Position numbers and translations under genes: made by a program. Below are positions 1 through 8,620 of a stretch of DNA of 24,047 nt, in pieces. This DNA is from a virus. Every line of letters begins with the position of its first letter. Within the stretch, counting starts at the first letter, position 1. The notes under the pieces are model-generated. The model was not told the origin of the DNA, did no database searches, and saw nothing but the letters and a program-made list of their open reading frames with translations. The stretch covers positions 1 through 24,047 of the IMG/VR virus record IMGVR_UViG_3300025770_001283; one strand, given 5' to 3'.

Positions 1-1442
1 GAAGAAGAAGAAGAAGAAGAAGAAGATTCTGAACTAAGTGAATACAATTCAGAAGAACTTGAAGATGTGGATGAACTTACTAAATACTCTTCAGAAGAGC
101 TTGAAGATGTGGATGAACTTGATGTGGATGAACTTGATGTGGATGAACTTGATGTGGATGAACTTGATGTGGATGAACTGGAAGAAGTTGACGAGCTAGA
201 ACTAGATGATGCATAAACTGGATGTTCACGAGACATTGCAATAATTACTGGATTAACAGCATCTCTAAAGATGTCACCTACTTCATTGTTGTAATTGTCT
301 ACATCAAATGTTGTTTCTATTGACAAAGATCCACTTGACCAGTTTGAGGTGACCAAGCTTTTAGAATTTAATAAGGAAAGAGAAGTTGTTTCAGGCTGTA
401 TGTCGCCATCATCTAAGTCAAACAAATATATTTGTTGATTTGATATAACTGCAATATTGAACGGGTCAAATACATATTGTGTTGAGTCAGGTTTTATTGG
501 TATGTCGGTTTTAGTATTACTCCATCCATTATCATATGTAAACTTTACGTTTTGAGCGCCAAGAGCAAATATGTGAGGAGTAATATCAGTATTGTAAGAT
601 AGACTTACATTTTTAAATCCACCAAGACTATATCCTGTTGGAGAAGTCAAACTGCTAATCTTAGTATAAATAGGATTAGATCCCAGTAAAGATTCACTAC
701 CTAAAGAATCTGATGTTACATAATAAATTTTCTGACCAGCGACATTAGAGATAAATGTAAATCCTGCTTCAGAAGAACGTGTTAATCCTCTAACATCGTA
801 ATCCACAAGATCGCCGACAGTAGAGCTAGTTAGCTCAATAAAACTGGAATTAGCCCATGAGTCAGAATTATAGTTATAAAAGTTAAAGTCAATTTTATCT
901 TCTGTTCTATTAGCTATAATAAAATTATCAATAGTGTTAGAGATTTTTATATCATCAAACGAATCCGCATCATATGTTTTAGTTCCTTTTAAGATTAGAT
1001 TCTCATCTGTTATTGCATACACCTTAAATGTGGAATCTTCATGAGTTATTAAATATGGTCTTTTATTCTCTGTTTTGTCAGAGATTAATCCTAGCCAATT
1101 AACGAAATAGTTTGTTGAATATTCAATTATCTCTTTAACTGTTTGATTTATTTTTATCAGACCTATAGTGGAATTGCTACTGTTTTTCTTAGAAAATACA
1201 ATTGTTATTTCGCTATTAACGATTAAGATATTCGAATAGCTTATCTCATCATCCGTTCTGTACAGCACATCGGTCCCAATTGATTCCCAACAAAATCCAT
1301 TCCAGAATTTATAAACAAGATCATAATGTCCATTTTTTTGCTCGACCCATGTAAGGTGAGGATATCCACGACTATCCAATTCCATAGAAAATGATTGTAC
1401 AGAATGCTTATTTGTTAAAATTTTAGTTTGTTTTAATATCAT
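1..1442 (-). CDS. Serine-rich phage surface/fibre-type protein, C-terminus beyond the window
   Basis: An open frame runs from an ATG at 1442 to the left edge without a stop, giving 480 residues of a longer protein. The first ~405 residues are beta-rich, with short repeated strands of the type HLTWVEQKNGHYDLVYKFWN that resemble sialidase or beta-propeller blades; I cannot assign a family. From about residue 410 the protein becomes almost pure Ser with some Thr (SSSSST units), broken by EEYLV and ELYSL, and it is still serine-rich at the edge. It starts 19 bases after the stop of the 1236-residue FG-GAP gene on the same strand, so both are probably on one transcript. Only a weak GGA precedes the start. 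The serine tail suggests a flexible linker leading to another domain outside the window. A role in host-surface binding is inferred from neighbours, not shown. Confidence 0.8.
   Translation of the reverse strand, partial: MILKQTKILTNKHSVQSFSMELDSRGYPHLTWVEQKNGHYDLVYKFWNGFCWESIGTDVLYRTDDEISYSNILIVNSEITIVFSKKNSSNSTIGLIKINQTVKEIIEYSTNYFVNWLGLISDKTENKRPYLITHEDSTFKVYAITDENLILKGTKTYDADSFDDIKISNTIDNFIIANRTEDKIDFNFYNYNSDSWANSSFIELTSSTVGDLVDYDVRGLTRSSEAGFTFISNVAGQKIYYVTSDSLGSESLLGSNPIYTKISSLTSPTGYSLGGFKNVSLSYNTDITPHIFALGAQNVKFTYDNGWSNTKTDIPIKPDSTQYVFDPFNIAVISNQQIYLFDLDDGDIQPETTSLSLLNSKSLVTSNWSSGSLSIETTFDVDNYNNEVGDIFRDAVNPVIIAMSREHPVYASSSSSSSTSSSSSTSSSSTSSSSTSSSSTSSSSTSSSSSEEYLVSSSTSSSSSELYSLSSESSSSSSSS
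64..180 (-). repeat. 15-bp tandem repeat encoding Ser-Ser-Ser-Ser-Thr
   Basis: The unit gatgtggatgaactt occurs five times head to tail at 106-180 (the last copy has one change at its final base) and once more at 64-78. Read on the minus strand it encodes SSSST. It forms part of the polyserine region of the partial gene. The near-perfect identity suggests recent slippage or unequal recombination. Confidence 0.9.
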
Positions 1443-1461
1443 TTTTTATTCCAGATACACC

Positions 1462-4400
1462 TCAATGTTCAAGCCTGTAAATATAAACAGATCCTGAACC
1501 TGCTCCATTATCATCATCCTCATCAGCTCCAACAATTGCATAATCTCCACTAATTGAAACAGACTCTCCAAAGCTATCATTAGCAGCGCCATCAGATGCA
1601 ATTATCTTAAATTCATTTCCCCAAGTGTTGCCTGAAGTTCTTTCATAAATATAAACAGCTCCTGCACTTTCACCATTATCATCATCCCTATTAGCTCCAA
1701 CTATTGCATAATTGTTGTCAATTGACACAGAATATCCAAAGTGATCACTAAGTTCTCCATCAGATGCGATTATTTTTAATTCATTTTCCCAAGTATTACC
1801 TGAAGTCCTTTCATAAATGTAAACAGATCCTGAAGTGCTTCCATTATCATCATCTAAATGAGCCCCAACAATTGCATAATCTCCACTAATTGATACAGAA
1901 TATCCAAATTGATCATTAGCAGCTCCATCAGATGCGGTTATTTTCAATTCATTTCCCCAAGTATTACCTGAAGTCCTTTCATAAAGATAGACAGATCCTG
2001 AACTTGAATCATCACCATGAGCCCCAACAATTGCATAATCTCCACTAATTGAAACAGAATCTCCAAAGCTATCATTAGCAGCTCCATCAGATGCGGTTAT
2101 CTTAAATTCATTTCCCCAAGTATTACCTGAGGTTCTTTCATAAAGATAAACAGCGCCTGAATCTGCTCCATTATCATCATCACCACGAGATCCAACAATT
2201 GCATAATCTCCACTAATTGAAACAGAATCTCCAAAATAGCCATAATCATCTCCATCAGATGCGATTATTTTCAATTCATTTCCCCAAGTATTACCTGAAG
2301 TTCTTTCATAAAGATAGACAGATCCTGAACTTACTCCATTATCTCCGTCAATAAAAGCTCCAACTATTGCATAATCTCCACTAATTGAAACAGAGTTTCC
2401 AAAAAAGTCAGATGCAGCGCCGTCAGATGCGGTTATTTTTAACTCATTTCCCCAAGTATTACTTGCCGTTCTTTCATAAATATAAACCGATCCTGAACCT
2501 GCTCCATTATCATCATCCTCATCAGCCCCAACAATTGCATAATCTCCACTAATTGAAACGGTTTTGCCAAATTGATCTGATGCAGCGCCATCAGATGCGA
2601 TTATCTTAAATTCATCAGCCATTAACATTGAACTACTTGAACTGCTACTTGAGGAAGTGCTGGAAGCACTTGAGTATCCTTCAGAGCTACTACTGGAAGA
2701 GCTTGAATATCCTTCAGAGCTACTACTGGAAGAGCTTGAATATCCTTCGGAGGAAGAACTAGAAGAGCTTGAATATCCTTCGGAGGAACTACTAGAAGAG
2801 CTTGAAGAACTAGAATACCCTTCGGAGGAAGAACTAGAAGAGCTTGAACTACTAGAATACCCTTCGGAGGAACTACTACTAGAAGAGCTTGAATATCCTT
2901 CTGAAGAACTACTAGAAGAATATCCTTCTGAAGAACTACTACTTGAAGAACTAGAATATCCTTCGGAGGAAGAACTAGAAGAGCTTGAACTACTAGAATA
3001 CCCTTCTGAGCTACTACTTGAAGAACTAGAATATCCTTCTGAAGAACTACTGGAAGAATATCCTTCTGAAGAACTACTGGAAGAGTAGCCTAGAGAAGAA
3101 CTACTTGAAGAACTAGAAGAATAGCCTAGAGAAGAACTTGAGCTATCTGAACTAAAAGAAGAAGAACTAGAGTCAGAAGTAGAACTGCTTTCTTCCATTA
3201 TACTTTCTTCTTCAATATTTAATTTTCTTATATCTACGATAGGTATAGATAGATCTACAACTGCAACACTTGAATTAGTTAGTCCAACATTGCTATTCCC
3301 ATCAGTGTCCGTCAAAGAGACTTTTATGAAGACCACATCGTTACTTGCAGTTAAAACAGAAGAAGGATTCCAAGTTATTTTTCTATATCCTGGCATTATA
3401 CCAAAACCTATATCTCCAATTACATTGCTTGACACAGATGAAAAAGTAATATTGTCAGTAGAATATGTCAATAAAACATTTGATTCACTAACCTCAAAGG
3501 CTCCTTTATAAAAATAGATTATGTCAATTAATCCACTTCCATCTTTTCTTTGTGAAGAAGTTACTTCAGTTATTGCAGGTTTATCGTGATCTAATGGGAA
3601 GAACAGTTTTCTTTGAAATACATTTGGGTTAGAATGAATGTCTGTAATTGTTACGCGAGCAGTAAGTATGTCTCCTGACAATAAGGTTGACCCACTATAA
3701 GTACAAGCTATCCCTGACGAATCAAAGTCAAAAGTATCTGACCTAGATGTTCCAGAGTTATCTGTGCTTTCCAGGTAGACTAAGTTGTTATTTATCCATA
3801 CTTGATAATATATGCTTTCTATTTGTTCTTCCCCAAATATTACATTAAACGATAACTTTATTTTGTCATCTCCACATTCTAAAGGCGCATTATTAAAGTC
3901 CGTGATTAATAATGTGTCAATCCCAATATTGTTTTTATATAGCTTTATTTTGTGAGGATAAGATTTAGGGGCTTTCGTCAAGATTTCTGTGTTTAAGTTT
4001 TCTACTACATATGGGGTAAATAGTATTCCATTAACTCCAGTATCGTCTGACAACTTTCCTAATGAGTCCATATGAATAATTCTAGGAGGATCTATAATAC
4101 TTTGAACGGACTGTGCATTAGAGTCAAACAAACTATCTATTTCATCTGCGAAACTAAATGTTTTATAGTTGGCAATTATTCCAAACAGTCTATTTTTTAC
4201 TATCTGTATGACAGAAGAATCAAATCGTTCAGCGTAAGTTATTGCGTTGTTTAATATCTTTTGTGGTTGTACGGATTGTTCTCCTCCATATCCTAAAATT
4301 CTTGATGGAGAATAATCAGAGGTAACTACAGGATGTTGAGATATAAAAAGAACAGCAACTTGATCAGCAATAATGGCTCTTTTTTGATCTTCACTTATTG

Positions 4401-5172
4401 TATTTTCATTTAGGTCATCTAAAGAAGAAAAAATACTTTTGTTATACAAAGTAAGAAACGAATCGCTAGCATGAGGACTAGACGTAAATATGTCGTGTTT
4501 ATTTGGAGTAACGTACTGAGCTTCTGCTGGAGCACTAAACGTCAACAGTTGCATATAAGAGTTTGACTCCTTATTTATATGAGTTGATGGAGACGACAAA
4601 TTTTTGTCAATAAAGAACTGACTAGTTATTTTGATTCTAAATACAAAGAGGCCAAACAAACCATAATTAGAAAATGCGTCTTGATTTTTACTAGGGACAG
4701 TCCATTGAAAATATCTTGCTGAATCATCTAATTCTAGATCGAACCCACTAAAAGTAGCTAGGTTATTCTCTTCTCCTGATATTAAATCTGTTACGGACAA
4801 TTGGATTGTGTTTTTTACATAAACGTAATCATCACCTAAGGAACCCTCAAGATGTCCTTTCTTATCAAACTTGATACTAATAGATTGATCATTAAAGCAA
4901 AAGGCGTTACTAATTGCAGTGGAGGTGGTGCTAATGTTTGAGGTTTCTTTAAATCCCCAAACAACTTGATTAAGTAAAATATTGCCTGCATTATTGTTTG
5001 CAACAAAATCGGAATTAATAATGTCAATTGACAAGGAAGTATTTCTAAAATTACCTCCATCATCTTGTATATATGGATACATTAAGTTGGCATATGTCGA
5101 ACCACTTTCTGTAAAATGCAGATCAGGATTATTTGTTGATCTTAAATACCCTACTCCATCTTTAATTGACAT
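1462..5172 (-). CDS. Large modular fibre/adhesin-like protein: N-terminal region, polyserine linker, seven FG-GAP repeats
   Basis: 1236 residues in three parts. Residues 1 to ~655 are beta-rich; the last ~120 of these (around [17 protein letters not shown] and [11 protein letters not shown]) look like an Ig/fibronectin-type fold seen in bacterial surface proteins. Residues ~657-850 are serine runs of 5-11 separated by 14 EGY or LGY spacers. Residues ~851-1236 hold seven FG-GAP repeats, each about 56 residues, with the pattern [22 protein letters not shown], then an acidic DDDNG loop that could bind Ca2+, then [15 protein letters not shown]. Seven repeats would make a closed integrin-alpha-like propeller. 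The start has AGAGG about 7 bases upstream (AGAGGAACAACAATG). There is no signal peptide, as expected for a virion protein. Host-receptor binding is inferred. The long ORF on the other strand across the serine region is a codon-repeat artefact. Confidence 0.9.
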   Translation of the reverse strand: MSIKDGVGYLRSTNNPDLHFTESGSTYANLMYPYIQDDGGNFRNTSLSIDIINSDFVANNNAGNILLNQVVWGFKETSNISTTSTAISNAFCFNDQSISIKFDKKGHLEGSLGDDYVYVKNTIQLSVTDLISGEENNLATFSGFDLELDDSARYFQWTVPSKNQDAFSNYGLFGLFVFRIKITSQFFIDKNLSSPSTHINKESNSYMQLLTFSAPAEAQYVTPNKHDIFTSSPHASDSFLTLYNKSIFSSLDDLNENTISEDQKRAIIADQVAVLFISQHPVVTSDYSPSRILGYGGEQSVQPQKILNNAITYAERFDSSVIQIVKNRLFGIIANYKTFSFADEIDSLFDSNAQSVQSIIDPPRIIHMDSLGKLSDDTGVNGILFTPYVVENLNTEILTKAPKSYPHKIKLYKNNIGIDTLLITDFNNAPLECGDDKIKLSFNVIFGEEQIESIYYQVWINNNLVYLESTDNSGTSRSDTFDFDSSGIACTYSGSTLLSGDILTARVTITDIHSNPNVFQRKLFFPLDHDKPAITEVTSSQRKDGSGLIDIIYFYKGAFEVSESNVLLTYSTDNITFSSVSSNVIGDIGFGIMPGYRKITWNPSSVLTASNDVVFIKVSLTDTDGNSNVGLTNSSVAVVDLSIPIVDIRKLNIEEESIMEESSSTSDSSSSSFSSDSSSSSLGYSSSSSSSSSLGYSSSSSSEGYSSSSSSEGYSSSSSSSSEGYSSSSSSSSSSSEGYSSSSSSSSSEGYSSSSSSEGYSSSSSSSSSEGYSSSSSSSSSSSEGYSSSSSSSSSSSEGYSSSSSSSSEGYSSSSSSSSEGYSSSSSSSSEGYSSASSTSSSSSSSSSMLMADEFKIIASDGAASDQFGKTVSISGDYAIVGADEDDDNGAGSGSVYIYERTASNTWGNELKITASDGAASDFFGNSVSISGDYAIVGAFIDGDNGVSSGSVYLYERTSGNTWGNELKIIASDGDDYGYFGDSVSISGDYAIVGSRGDDDNGADSGAVYLYERTSGNTWGNEFKITASDGAANDSFGDSVSISGDYAIVGAHGDDSSSGSVYLYERTSGNTWGNELKITASDGAANDQFGYSVSISGDYAIVGAHLDDDNGSTSGSVYIYERTSGNTWENELKIIASDGELSDHFGYSVSIDNNYAIVGANRDDDNGESAGAVYIYERTSGNTWGNEFKIIASDGAANDSFGESVSISGDYAIVGADEDDDNGAGSGSVYIYRLEH
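1465..2622 (-). repeat. Seven ~168-bp repeats encoding FG-GAP propeller blades
   Basis: The DNA itself is repetitive: segments such as attgcataatctccactaat and cattt(t)ccccaagt recur about every 168 bases. Six copies are close to full length, and one (around 1990-2140) is shorter in the acidic loop. The first and last blades share an almost identical [16 protein letters not shown] loop. Differences concentrate in the acidic loops and in the residues just before FG, while the strand-forming [13 protein letters not shown] core is kept. Confidence 0.9.
2626..3200 (-). repeat. Serine/EGY low-complexity linker region
   Basis: About 575 bases encode serine runs separated by EGY (12 times) or LGY (twice). 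Serine codons from both families (TCN and AGY) are interleaved, and blocks of 30-60 bases recur. This points to block duplication and selection for the protein sequence rather than single-codon slippage. Confidence 0.9.
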
Positions 5173-5257
5173 TGTTGTTCCTCTTTCCTAAATTGTGGTT
5201 CTATTATCTACTATGTAGATAAGTCTTTATCCTCTAAACCCATTATACAAATGGGCG
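5173..5257 (-). other. Intergenic stretch with two inverted repeats
   Basis: Between the NHL-type gene and the FG-GAP gene, both on the minus strand, lie two stem-loops. At 5204-5222 TTATCTAC and GTAGATAA face each other across three bases. At 5239-5255 CCCATT and AATGGG face each other across five bases. On the minus strand the second overlaps a TATAAT hexamer (5247-5242), but no good -35 sits at the right distance. Neither stem is followed by a T-run. They could be a processing site, a weak terminator or an operator; I cannot choose. Confidence 0.35.
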
Positions 5258-6376
5258 TTATGAGCTACTAGAACTGCTCAATGAACTACTAGTCATAGAA
5301 CTTGAGCTTGACGAGTCAATTGAGCTACTAGAGCTAGATGCGAATTCATTAAATGTTACAGTTCTTCCAACTTTTTCAACAACTATAATATCCCCATATT
5401 CTAATTCAAATGCAATGTGTGGTGAGTTAAACGTATCAGACTCTCCATTTGCATTAGAGAATTCCGAATATGAAGTAGTAATCGAATTAGTTAATTTGTT
5501 AATAACGTAAACAGTATTGTCAGACAGGTCTGTAGCCAGAATCCTATTATTATTGGCGTTAGAGTATGTCGCAGAGACTAGGTTGGAGAATGGGGCTATT
5601 GATGTCCAAACTAAATTATATGGATCAATGGTATATTCATATATAACTCCTGAAGAGTTTGTGACTAACAAAACGTTAGCATCTTCTGAATAATCTAAAA
5701 ATATTGGATTAGAGGTAGATATTGACGTTACAAGAGTGGACATACTCTCGTTAAGTTCTATTACTCTATTGTTTCCCGTATCGGCAACAAAATAATTGCC
5801 ATTTAGAGTCTGAATAGCAAAGGATGGACTACTTAATCCACTATATGAGTATATAACTGAGGACGAAATGGTTTCACTTACCCTAATTGAGTCAGAGTTC
5901 AATGAGAGTACTTCACCAGATTGATTAAATGAGATTGGTTCTCTGTTTCTTGAAGAGTCAATGAACTGAGATTTATTTATTCCACTATTGATGGAGACTA
6001 AATGACTAACATTAGATGTGCTAAATGACCTGTATTGAGGTAGAATTTTAATTCTTATGTCTGGAGTTTCTCCATATTTTAGGCTATTCTTTATATAGTC
6101 CCACCTTATTAGGTTCAAACTGCCCTTAGAAGAGCAAACAAGGTCTCTAAACCTGTTTTTATCTAATGAGTTGGCGGTAGAAAAGAGGACTTGTATGTCA
6201 GACCTCCACTCTTCACCATCACGCCCTCTAAATTCCACTAGAATGTCAAAATTAGACCATTTATCAGAATATGCAACGATTTCAATATCTACATATTTAG
6301 TGTTAATTTCTCCTATCTCTAAAGAGTAAGACAGATCTCCATTTATTGTCATAGATTGAGTGCTCCAATTTTCCAT
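5258..6376 (-). CDS. NHL-type beta-propeller protein with C-terminal polyserine tail
   Basis: 372 residues from the ATG that overlaps the stop of the upstream protease gene (TAATG). A TTG five codons earlier is possible but lacks a better ribosome site, and TAATG coupling favours the ATG. Residues ~1-125 are a beta-rich N-terminal domain. From ~180 to 345 there are propeller-like repeats, the clearest being PSFAIQTLNGNYFVADTGN followed by NRVIEL, a good match to the NHL repeat pattern. The protein ends in about 25 residues that are mostly serine (SSSSSIDSSSSSSMTSSS and so on) and stops directly after the run. NHL propellers bind proteins or carbohydrates; a tail or fibre component is the likely role, by context. 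The serine tail may be a linker that lost, or never had, a further domain. Confidence 0.8.
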   Translation of the reverse strand: MENWSTQSMTINGDLSYSLEIGEINTKYVDIEIVAYSDKWSNFDILVEFRGRDGEEWRSDIQVLFSTANSLDKNRFRDLVCSSKGSLNLIRWDYIKNSLKYGETPDIRIKILPQYRSFSTSNVSHLVSINSGINKSQFIDSSRNREPISFNQSGEVLSLNSDSIRVSETISSSVIYSYSGLSSPSFAIQTLNGNYFVADTGNNRVIELNESMSTLVTSISTSNPIFLDYSEDANVLLVTNSSGVIYEYTIDPYNLVWTSIAPFSNLVSATYSNANNNRILATDLSDNTVYVINKLTNSITTSYSEFSNANGESDTFNSPHIAFELEYGDIIVVEKVGRTVTFNEFASSSSSSIDSSSSSSMTSSSLSSSSSS

Positions 6377-7347
6377 TATAAAGTTTCCCAAGGTTTTAGT
6401 TTTAGAACTCCAAAGCCCAACTCATTATCCCAGCCATTGTTATTTGTGTCGTAAGCGTTATCATATAGCCATTGTCTAAACTCTTTAAGAACATCTTCTT
6501 TTTTAGGCATCGTATTATTTATTTTTTGCTTCTCTCTCCACAATAACGCTAATCCTGAAACGATTGGACATGATATACTTGTTCCTGTCATCTTGCCATA
6601 CTTATTGTTGGGCAATATACCATAATGGAAATTTAAGCTTGCAATAGCAATCTCTGGTTGCTCACAAACTGTTCCGCCTTTACCTGCGGTAGAATACCAC
6701 GCAGGCAAGTTATGCTCGTTAGCACTAGCAACTGATATACAGTTATTAAATGATGCAGGATAGGACATATATGGAGAACCTCGTAATCCTTCATTACCTG
6801 CTGCTGCAATAGGAATAATACCCAAAGAAACGGCTTCTTCTAAAGCGTCATATAGTAAAGCACTTTTATGAGGACTACCAAAACTCATAGAAATAACTCC
6901 GTAATTATTGCGACAAGCATATTGGATTGCCTTTACCACGTTTTTTTCAAATGCATGAAGATCGCCATCTCGTCCATCGCCATGAAGAACTTTTGCACTC
7001 AAACATGTTGATTTTGGGGCAATTCCATAATTGTCGGATATTATCTCTCCAACGATGAATGTTCCGTGATTAGAGTAATCGTATGAATCATCGCAATTTT
7101 CTATAAAACTCATTGGAAAGATTTTATTTATTATTTCTATGTGAGACTCGTCAACTCCTGTATCTAGAACGGCAACTTTCTCTCCTTCTCCCTTGCATAT
7201 CGTTTTGTCAAAGTTTCCATTTGTAACAAGCCAGTTGTTTTTGTCGTTTGATACGCTTGATTTAACAACACTATATTTGTTTAATCCAAATTTCGAAAAT
7301 TTGTATCTTAGGCAGGATATCCAATTATTTAGGTTTTTTATCTTCAT
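6376..7347 (-). CDS. Subtilisin-like (S8 family) serine protease
   Basis: 323 residues with the full subtilase catalytic set: Asp62 in VAVLDTGVD, His94 in NHGTFIVGEI, the oxyanion Asn185 in AAAGNEG, and Ser257 in GTSISCP. The catalytic core covers almost the whole chain (about 55-323). There is no signal peptide and little room for an inhibitory propeptide (about 50 residues before the core), so it is either cytoplasmic or carried in the virion. It overlaps the upstream lipoprotein gene by 23 bases and is coupled by TAATG to the NHL-type gene, so the three are probably made together. Possible roles are cleavage of structural proteins, self-processing of fibres, or attack on host surface proteins; the sequence does not decide between them. 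Confidence 0.93.
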   Translation of the reverse strand: MKIKNLNNWISCLRYKFSKFGLNKYSVVKSSVSNDKNNWLVTNGNFDKTICKGEGEKVAVLDTGVDESHIEIINKIFPMSFIENCDDSYDYSNHGTFIVGEIISDNYGIAPKSTCLSAKVLHGDGRDGDLHAFEKNVVKAIQYACRNNYGVISMSFGSPHKSALLYDALEEAVSLGIIPIAAAGNEGLRGSPYMSYPASFNNCISVASANEHNLPAWYSTAGKGGTVCEQPEIAIASLNFHYGILPNNKYGKMTGTSISCPIVSGLALLWREKQKINNTMPKKEDVLKEFRQWLYDNAYDTNNNGWDNELGFGVLKLKPWETL

Positions 7348-7762
7348 AATATATTAATTCGGCTGTATAAAGCTTTAACGATTGACTAATGATAAATTTA
7401 AATTGAGAAGGAGGAGTCTCGTTACTCTTAATGTAATGCAATACGTCATGCAGGAATATAGAAGTGATTTTAACATCTTCTTTAGAGGCTTTAATGGGAT
7501 AATTATTAGAGATGTAGCTGGTTTTAATGTTTTTAAGGAATTTCTCTGTTTCATTCTCTAACTCATTAAAATTATTGTAATTTTTGTTCGTTTTATGTGA
7601 ATATGTCTTAAAAATCGCTGCAACATTTAAAAAAGATACTTCTGGTTGATTTTGATAAGTTGCAACATTTTCGTTTACAATATGGTGTAACCCATCGTAA
7701 TCTGGTATTATACATCCCGTTAATAAGAATGCTAATGTTATGGTTTTTAAAATATTCCTCAC
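7325..7762 (-). CDS. Small lipoprotein with signal peptide and lipobox
   Basis: 145 residues from the GTG at 7762, which has AAAAAGG six bases upstream and gives a compact signal peptide, MRNILKTITLAFLLTGC, with lipobox LLTGC (Cys17). A GTG at 7789 would add nine residues but has no visible ribosome site. The mature part is mainly helical, polar and unrelated to anything I recognise. Its end overlaps the subtilase start by 23 bases, so translation is likely coupled. Candidates are a spanin-like or superinfection-exclusion lipoprotein, or a membrane partner of the protease; none is supported by a specific motif. Confidence 0.75.
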   Translation of the reverse strand: MRNILKTITLAFLLTGCIIPDYDGLHHIVNENVATYQNQPEVSFLNVAAIFKTYSHKTNKNYNNFNELENETEKFLKNIKTSYISNNYPIKASKEDVKITSIFLHDVLHYIKSNETPPSQFKFIISQSLKLYTAELIYYEDKKPK

Positions 7763-7873
7763 AAGATGCCTTTTTGTGGAATACTTCACTAGTTCTAGTA
7801 AAAATACCTATAAAAATAGGATAAAGAAGGTGCCTAATAGAATAAATATCTATTGAGGAATAATGTTAAGCTT

Positions 7874-8146
7874 ATGAAAATGAAACGTCTAAATAAAACG
7901 GCAATGCCTGCTAGATTGGGTGAGATTGATGGAATAGTCAATCCAATGCCTGCAAACCTTAGTGAAGAGTCAAAACTAGGTTATCCATCCTATGACCCTA
8001 AAAAGGTTAAGAAGCTAATAGCAACTTGCGATTTTTTAAGGTTCATGTTTTCTTCCTTGGGAAGTGATGAGAATGCATTAAGAGAGGTTTATAGCTCTTT
8101 TGTGTTAGAGAATAGCGGTTACTGCAAAAGATACAAAGAGGGTTAA
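7874..8146 (+). CDS. Small protein of unknown function
   Basis: 90 residues from the ATG at 7874; an in-frame TTG at 7853 would add seven residues. A GAGGAA lies at 7855-7860, 13 bases before the ATG, so the start is uncertain. The sequence begins with basic residues (MKMKRLNK) and contains PARLGEIDGIVNPMPANLS and YPSYDPKKVKKL. No domain recognised, no membrane segment. It is the first gene of a three-gene plus-strand set, divergent from the lipoprotein/protease operon, and ends three bases before the next start. Confidence 0.65.
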   Translation: MKMKRLNKTAMPARLGEIDGIVNPMPANLSEESKLGYPSYDPKKVKKLIATCDFLRFMFSSLGSDENALREVYSSFVLENSGYCKRYKEG

Positions 8147-8149
8147 ATA

Positions 8150-8620
8150 ATGGATTGGTATAAGGAATCCCAAAACAACTACGAAAATCTCCCTGATTCA
8201 TTAAAGGGTGGCGACTGCTTTACTGATGCCTTTAATTATATTTTTACGCAAGGAGTACTTGGTGGAAGAAAAGATTTACAACTCGTTCATGCGATAATTT
8301 GTCCAATAATGGGTAGATTAGAAGGTGTTACGTTTGGGCATGCTTGGGTAGAGGATGGAGATAAGGTTATAGACACATCTCGAAGCAACCAAGAACTTAA
8401 GAGAGAAAATTTTTATATGATAGGTGGATTAATTAACTTGCCAAACTCCAGAAATTTTCAAGACAGAAATTTTCAGACAACATTTAAAGAAGAACTTATA
8501 CATAGATACTCTGTGGAAGAGGCTCAAGAAATGTCTGTAGACCATAATGGGCGTGGACCATGGGAGACAAAATTTGACGAATATATAGTTGAAGACGAGG
8601 AATCTGATGGCAACAATTAA
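8150..8620 (+). CDS. Small protein with transglutaminase-like Cys-His-Asp pattern
   Basis: 156 residues, with GAGGG seven bases before the ATG. GGDCFTDAFNYI (Cys23), GHAWVEDGDKVIDTS (His64, Asp75) resembles the Cys...HAWVE...D(P/T) pattern of the transglutaminase-like/papain-like fold, so a cysteine peptidase, amidase or acyltransferase activity is possible. The spacing is shorter than in typical transglutaminases. It begins with MDWYKESQ. The C-terminus is acidic (VEDEESDGNN). The next gene starts inside its last five codons (14-base overlap). It sits next to a polyserine protein and opposite a subtilase, so processing or crosslinking of surface proteins is one idea. Family membership is suggested, not proven. 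Confidence 0.7.
   Translation: MDWYKESQNNYENLPDSLKGGDCFTDAFNYIFTQGVLGGRKDLQLVHAIICPIMGRLEGVTFGHAWVEDGDKVIDTSRSNQELKRENFYMIGGLINLPNSRNFQDRNFQTTFKEELIHRYSVEEAQEMSVDHNGRGPWETKFDEYIVEDEESDGNN

Noticed and set aside
2657-3088. 143-codon plus-strand open frame with repeated EELEYPSEE
   Set aside because: It is the complement of the serine/EGY repeat of the minus-strand gene; the repeat keeps the other strand open. No ribosome site or neighbour supports it.
7793-7825. Half-site of the palindrome (TTTTTACTA) and TATAAAAAT as a divergent promoter/operator
   Set aside because: Only nine bases match, the inverted half is missing, and such A/T-rich strings are expected by chance here.
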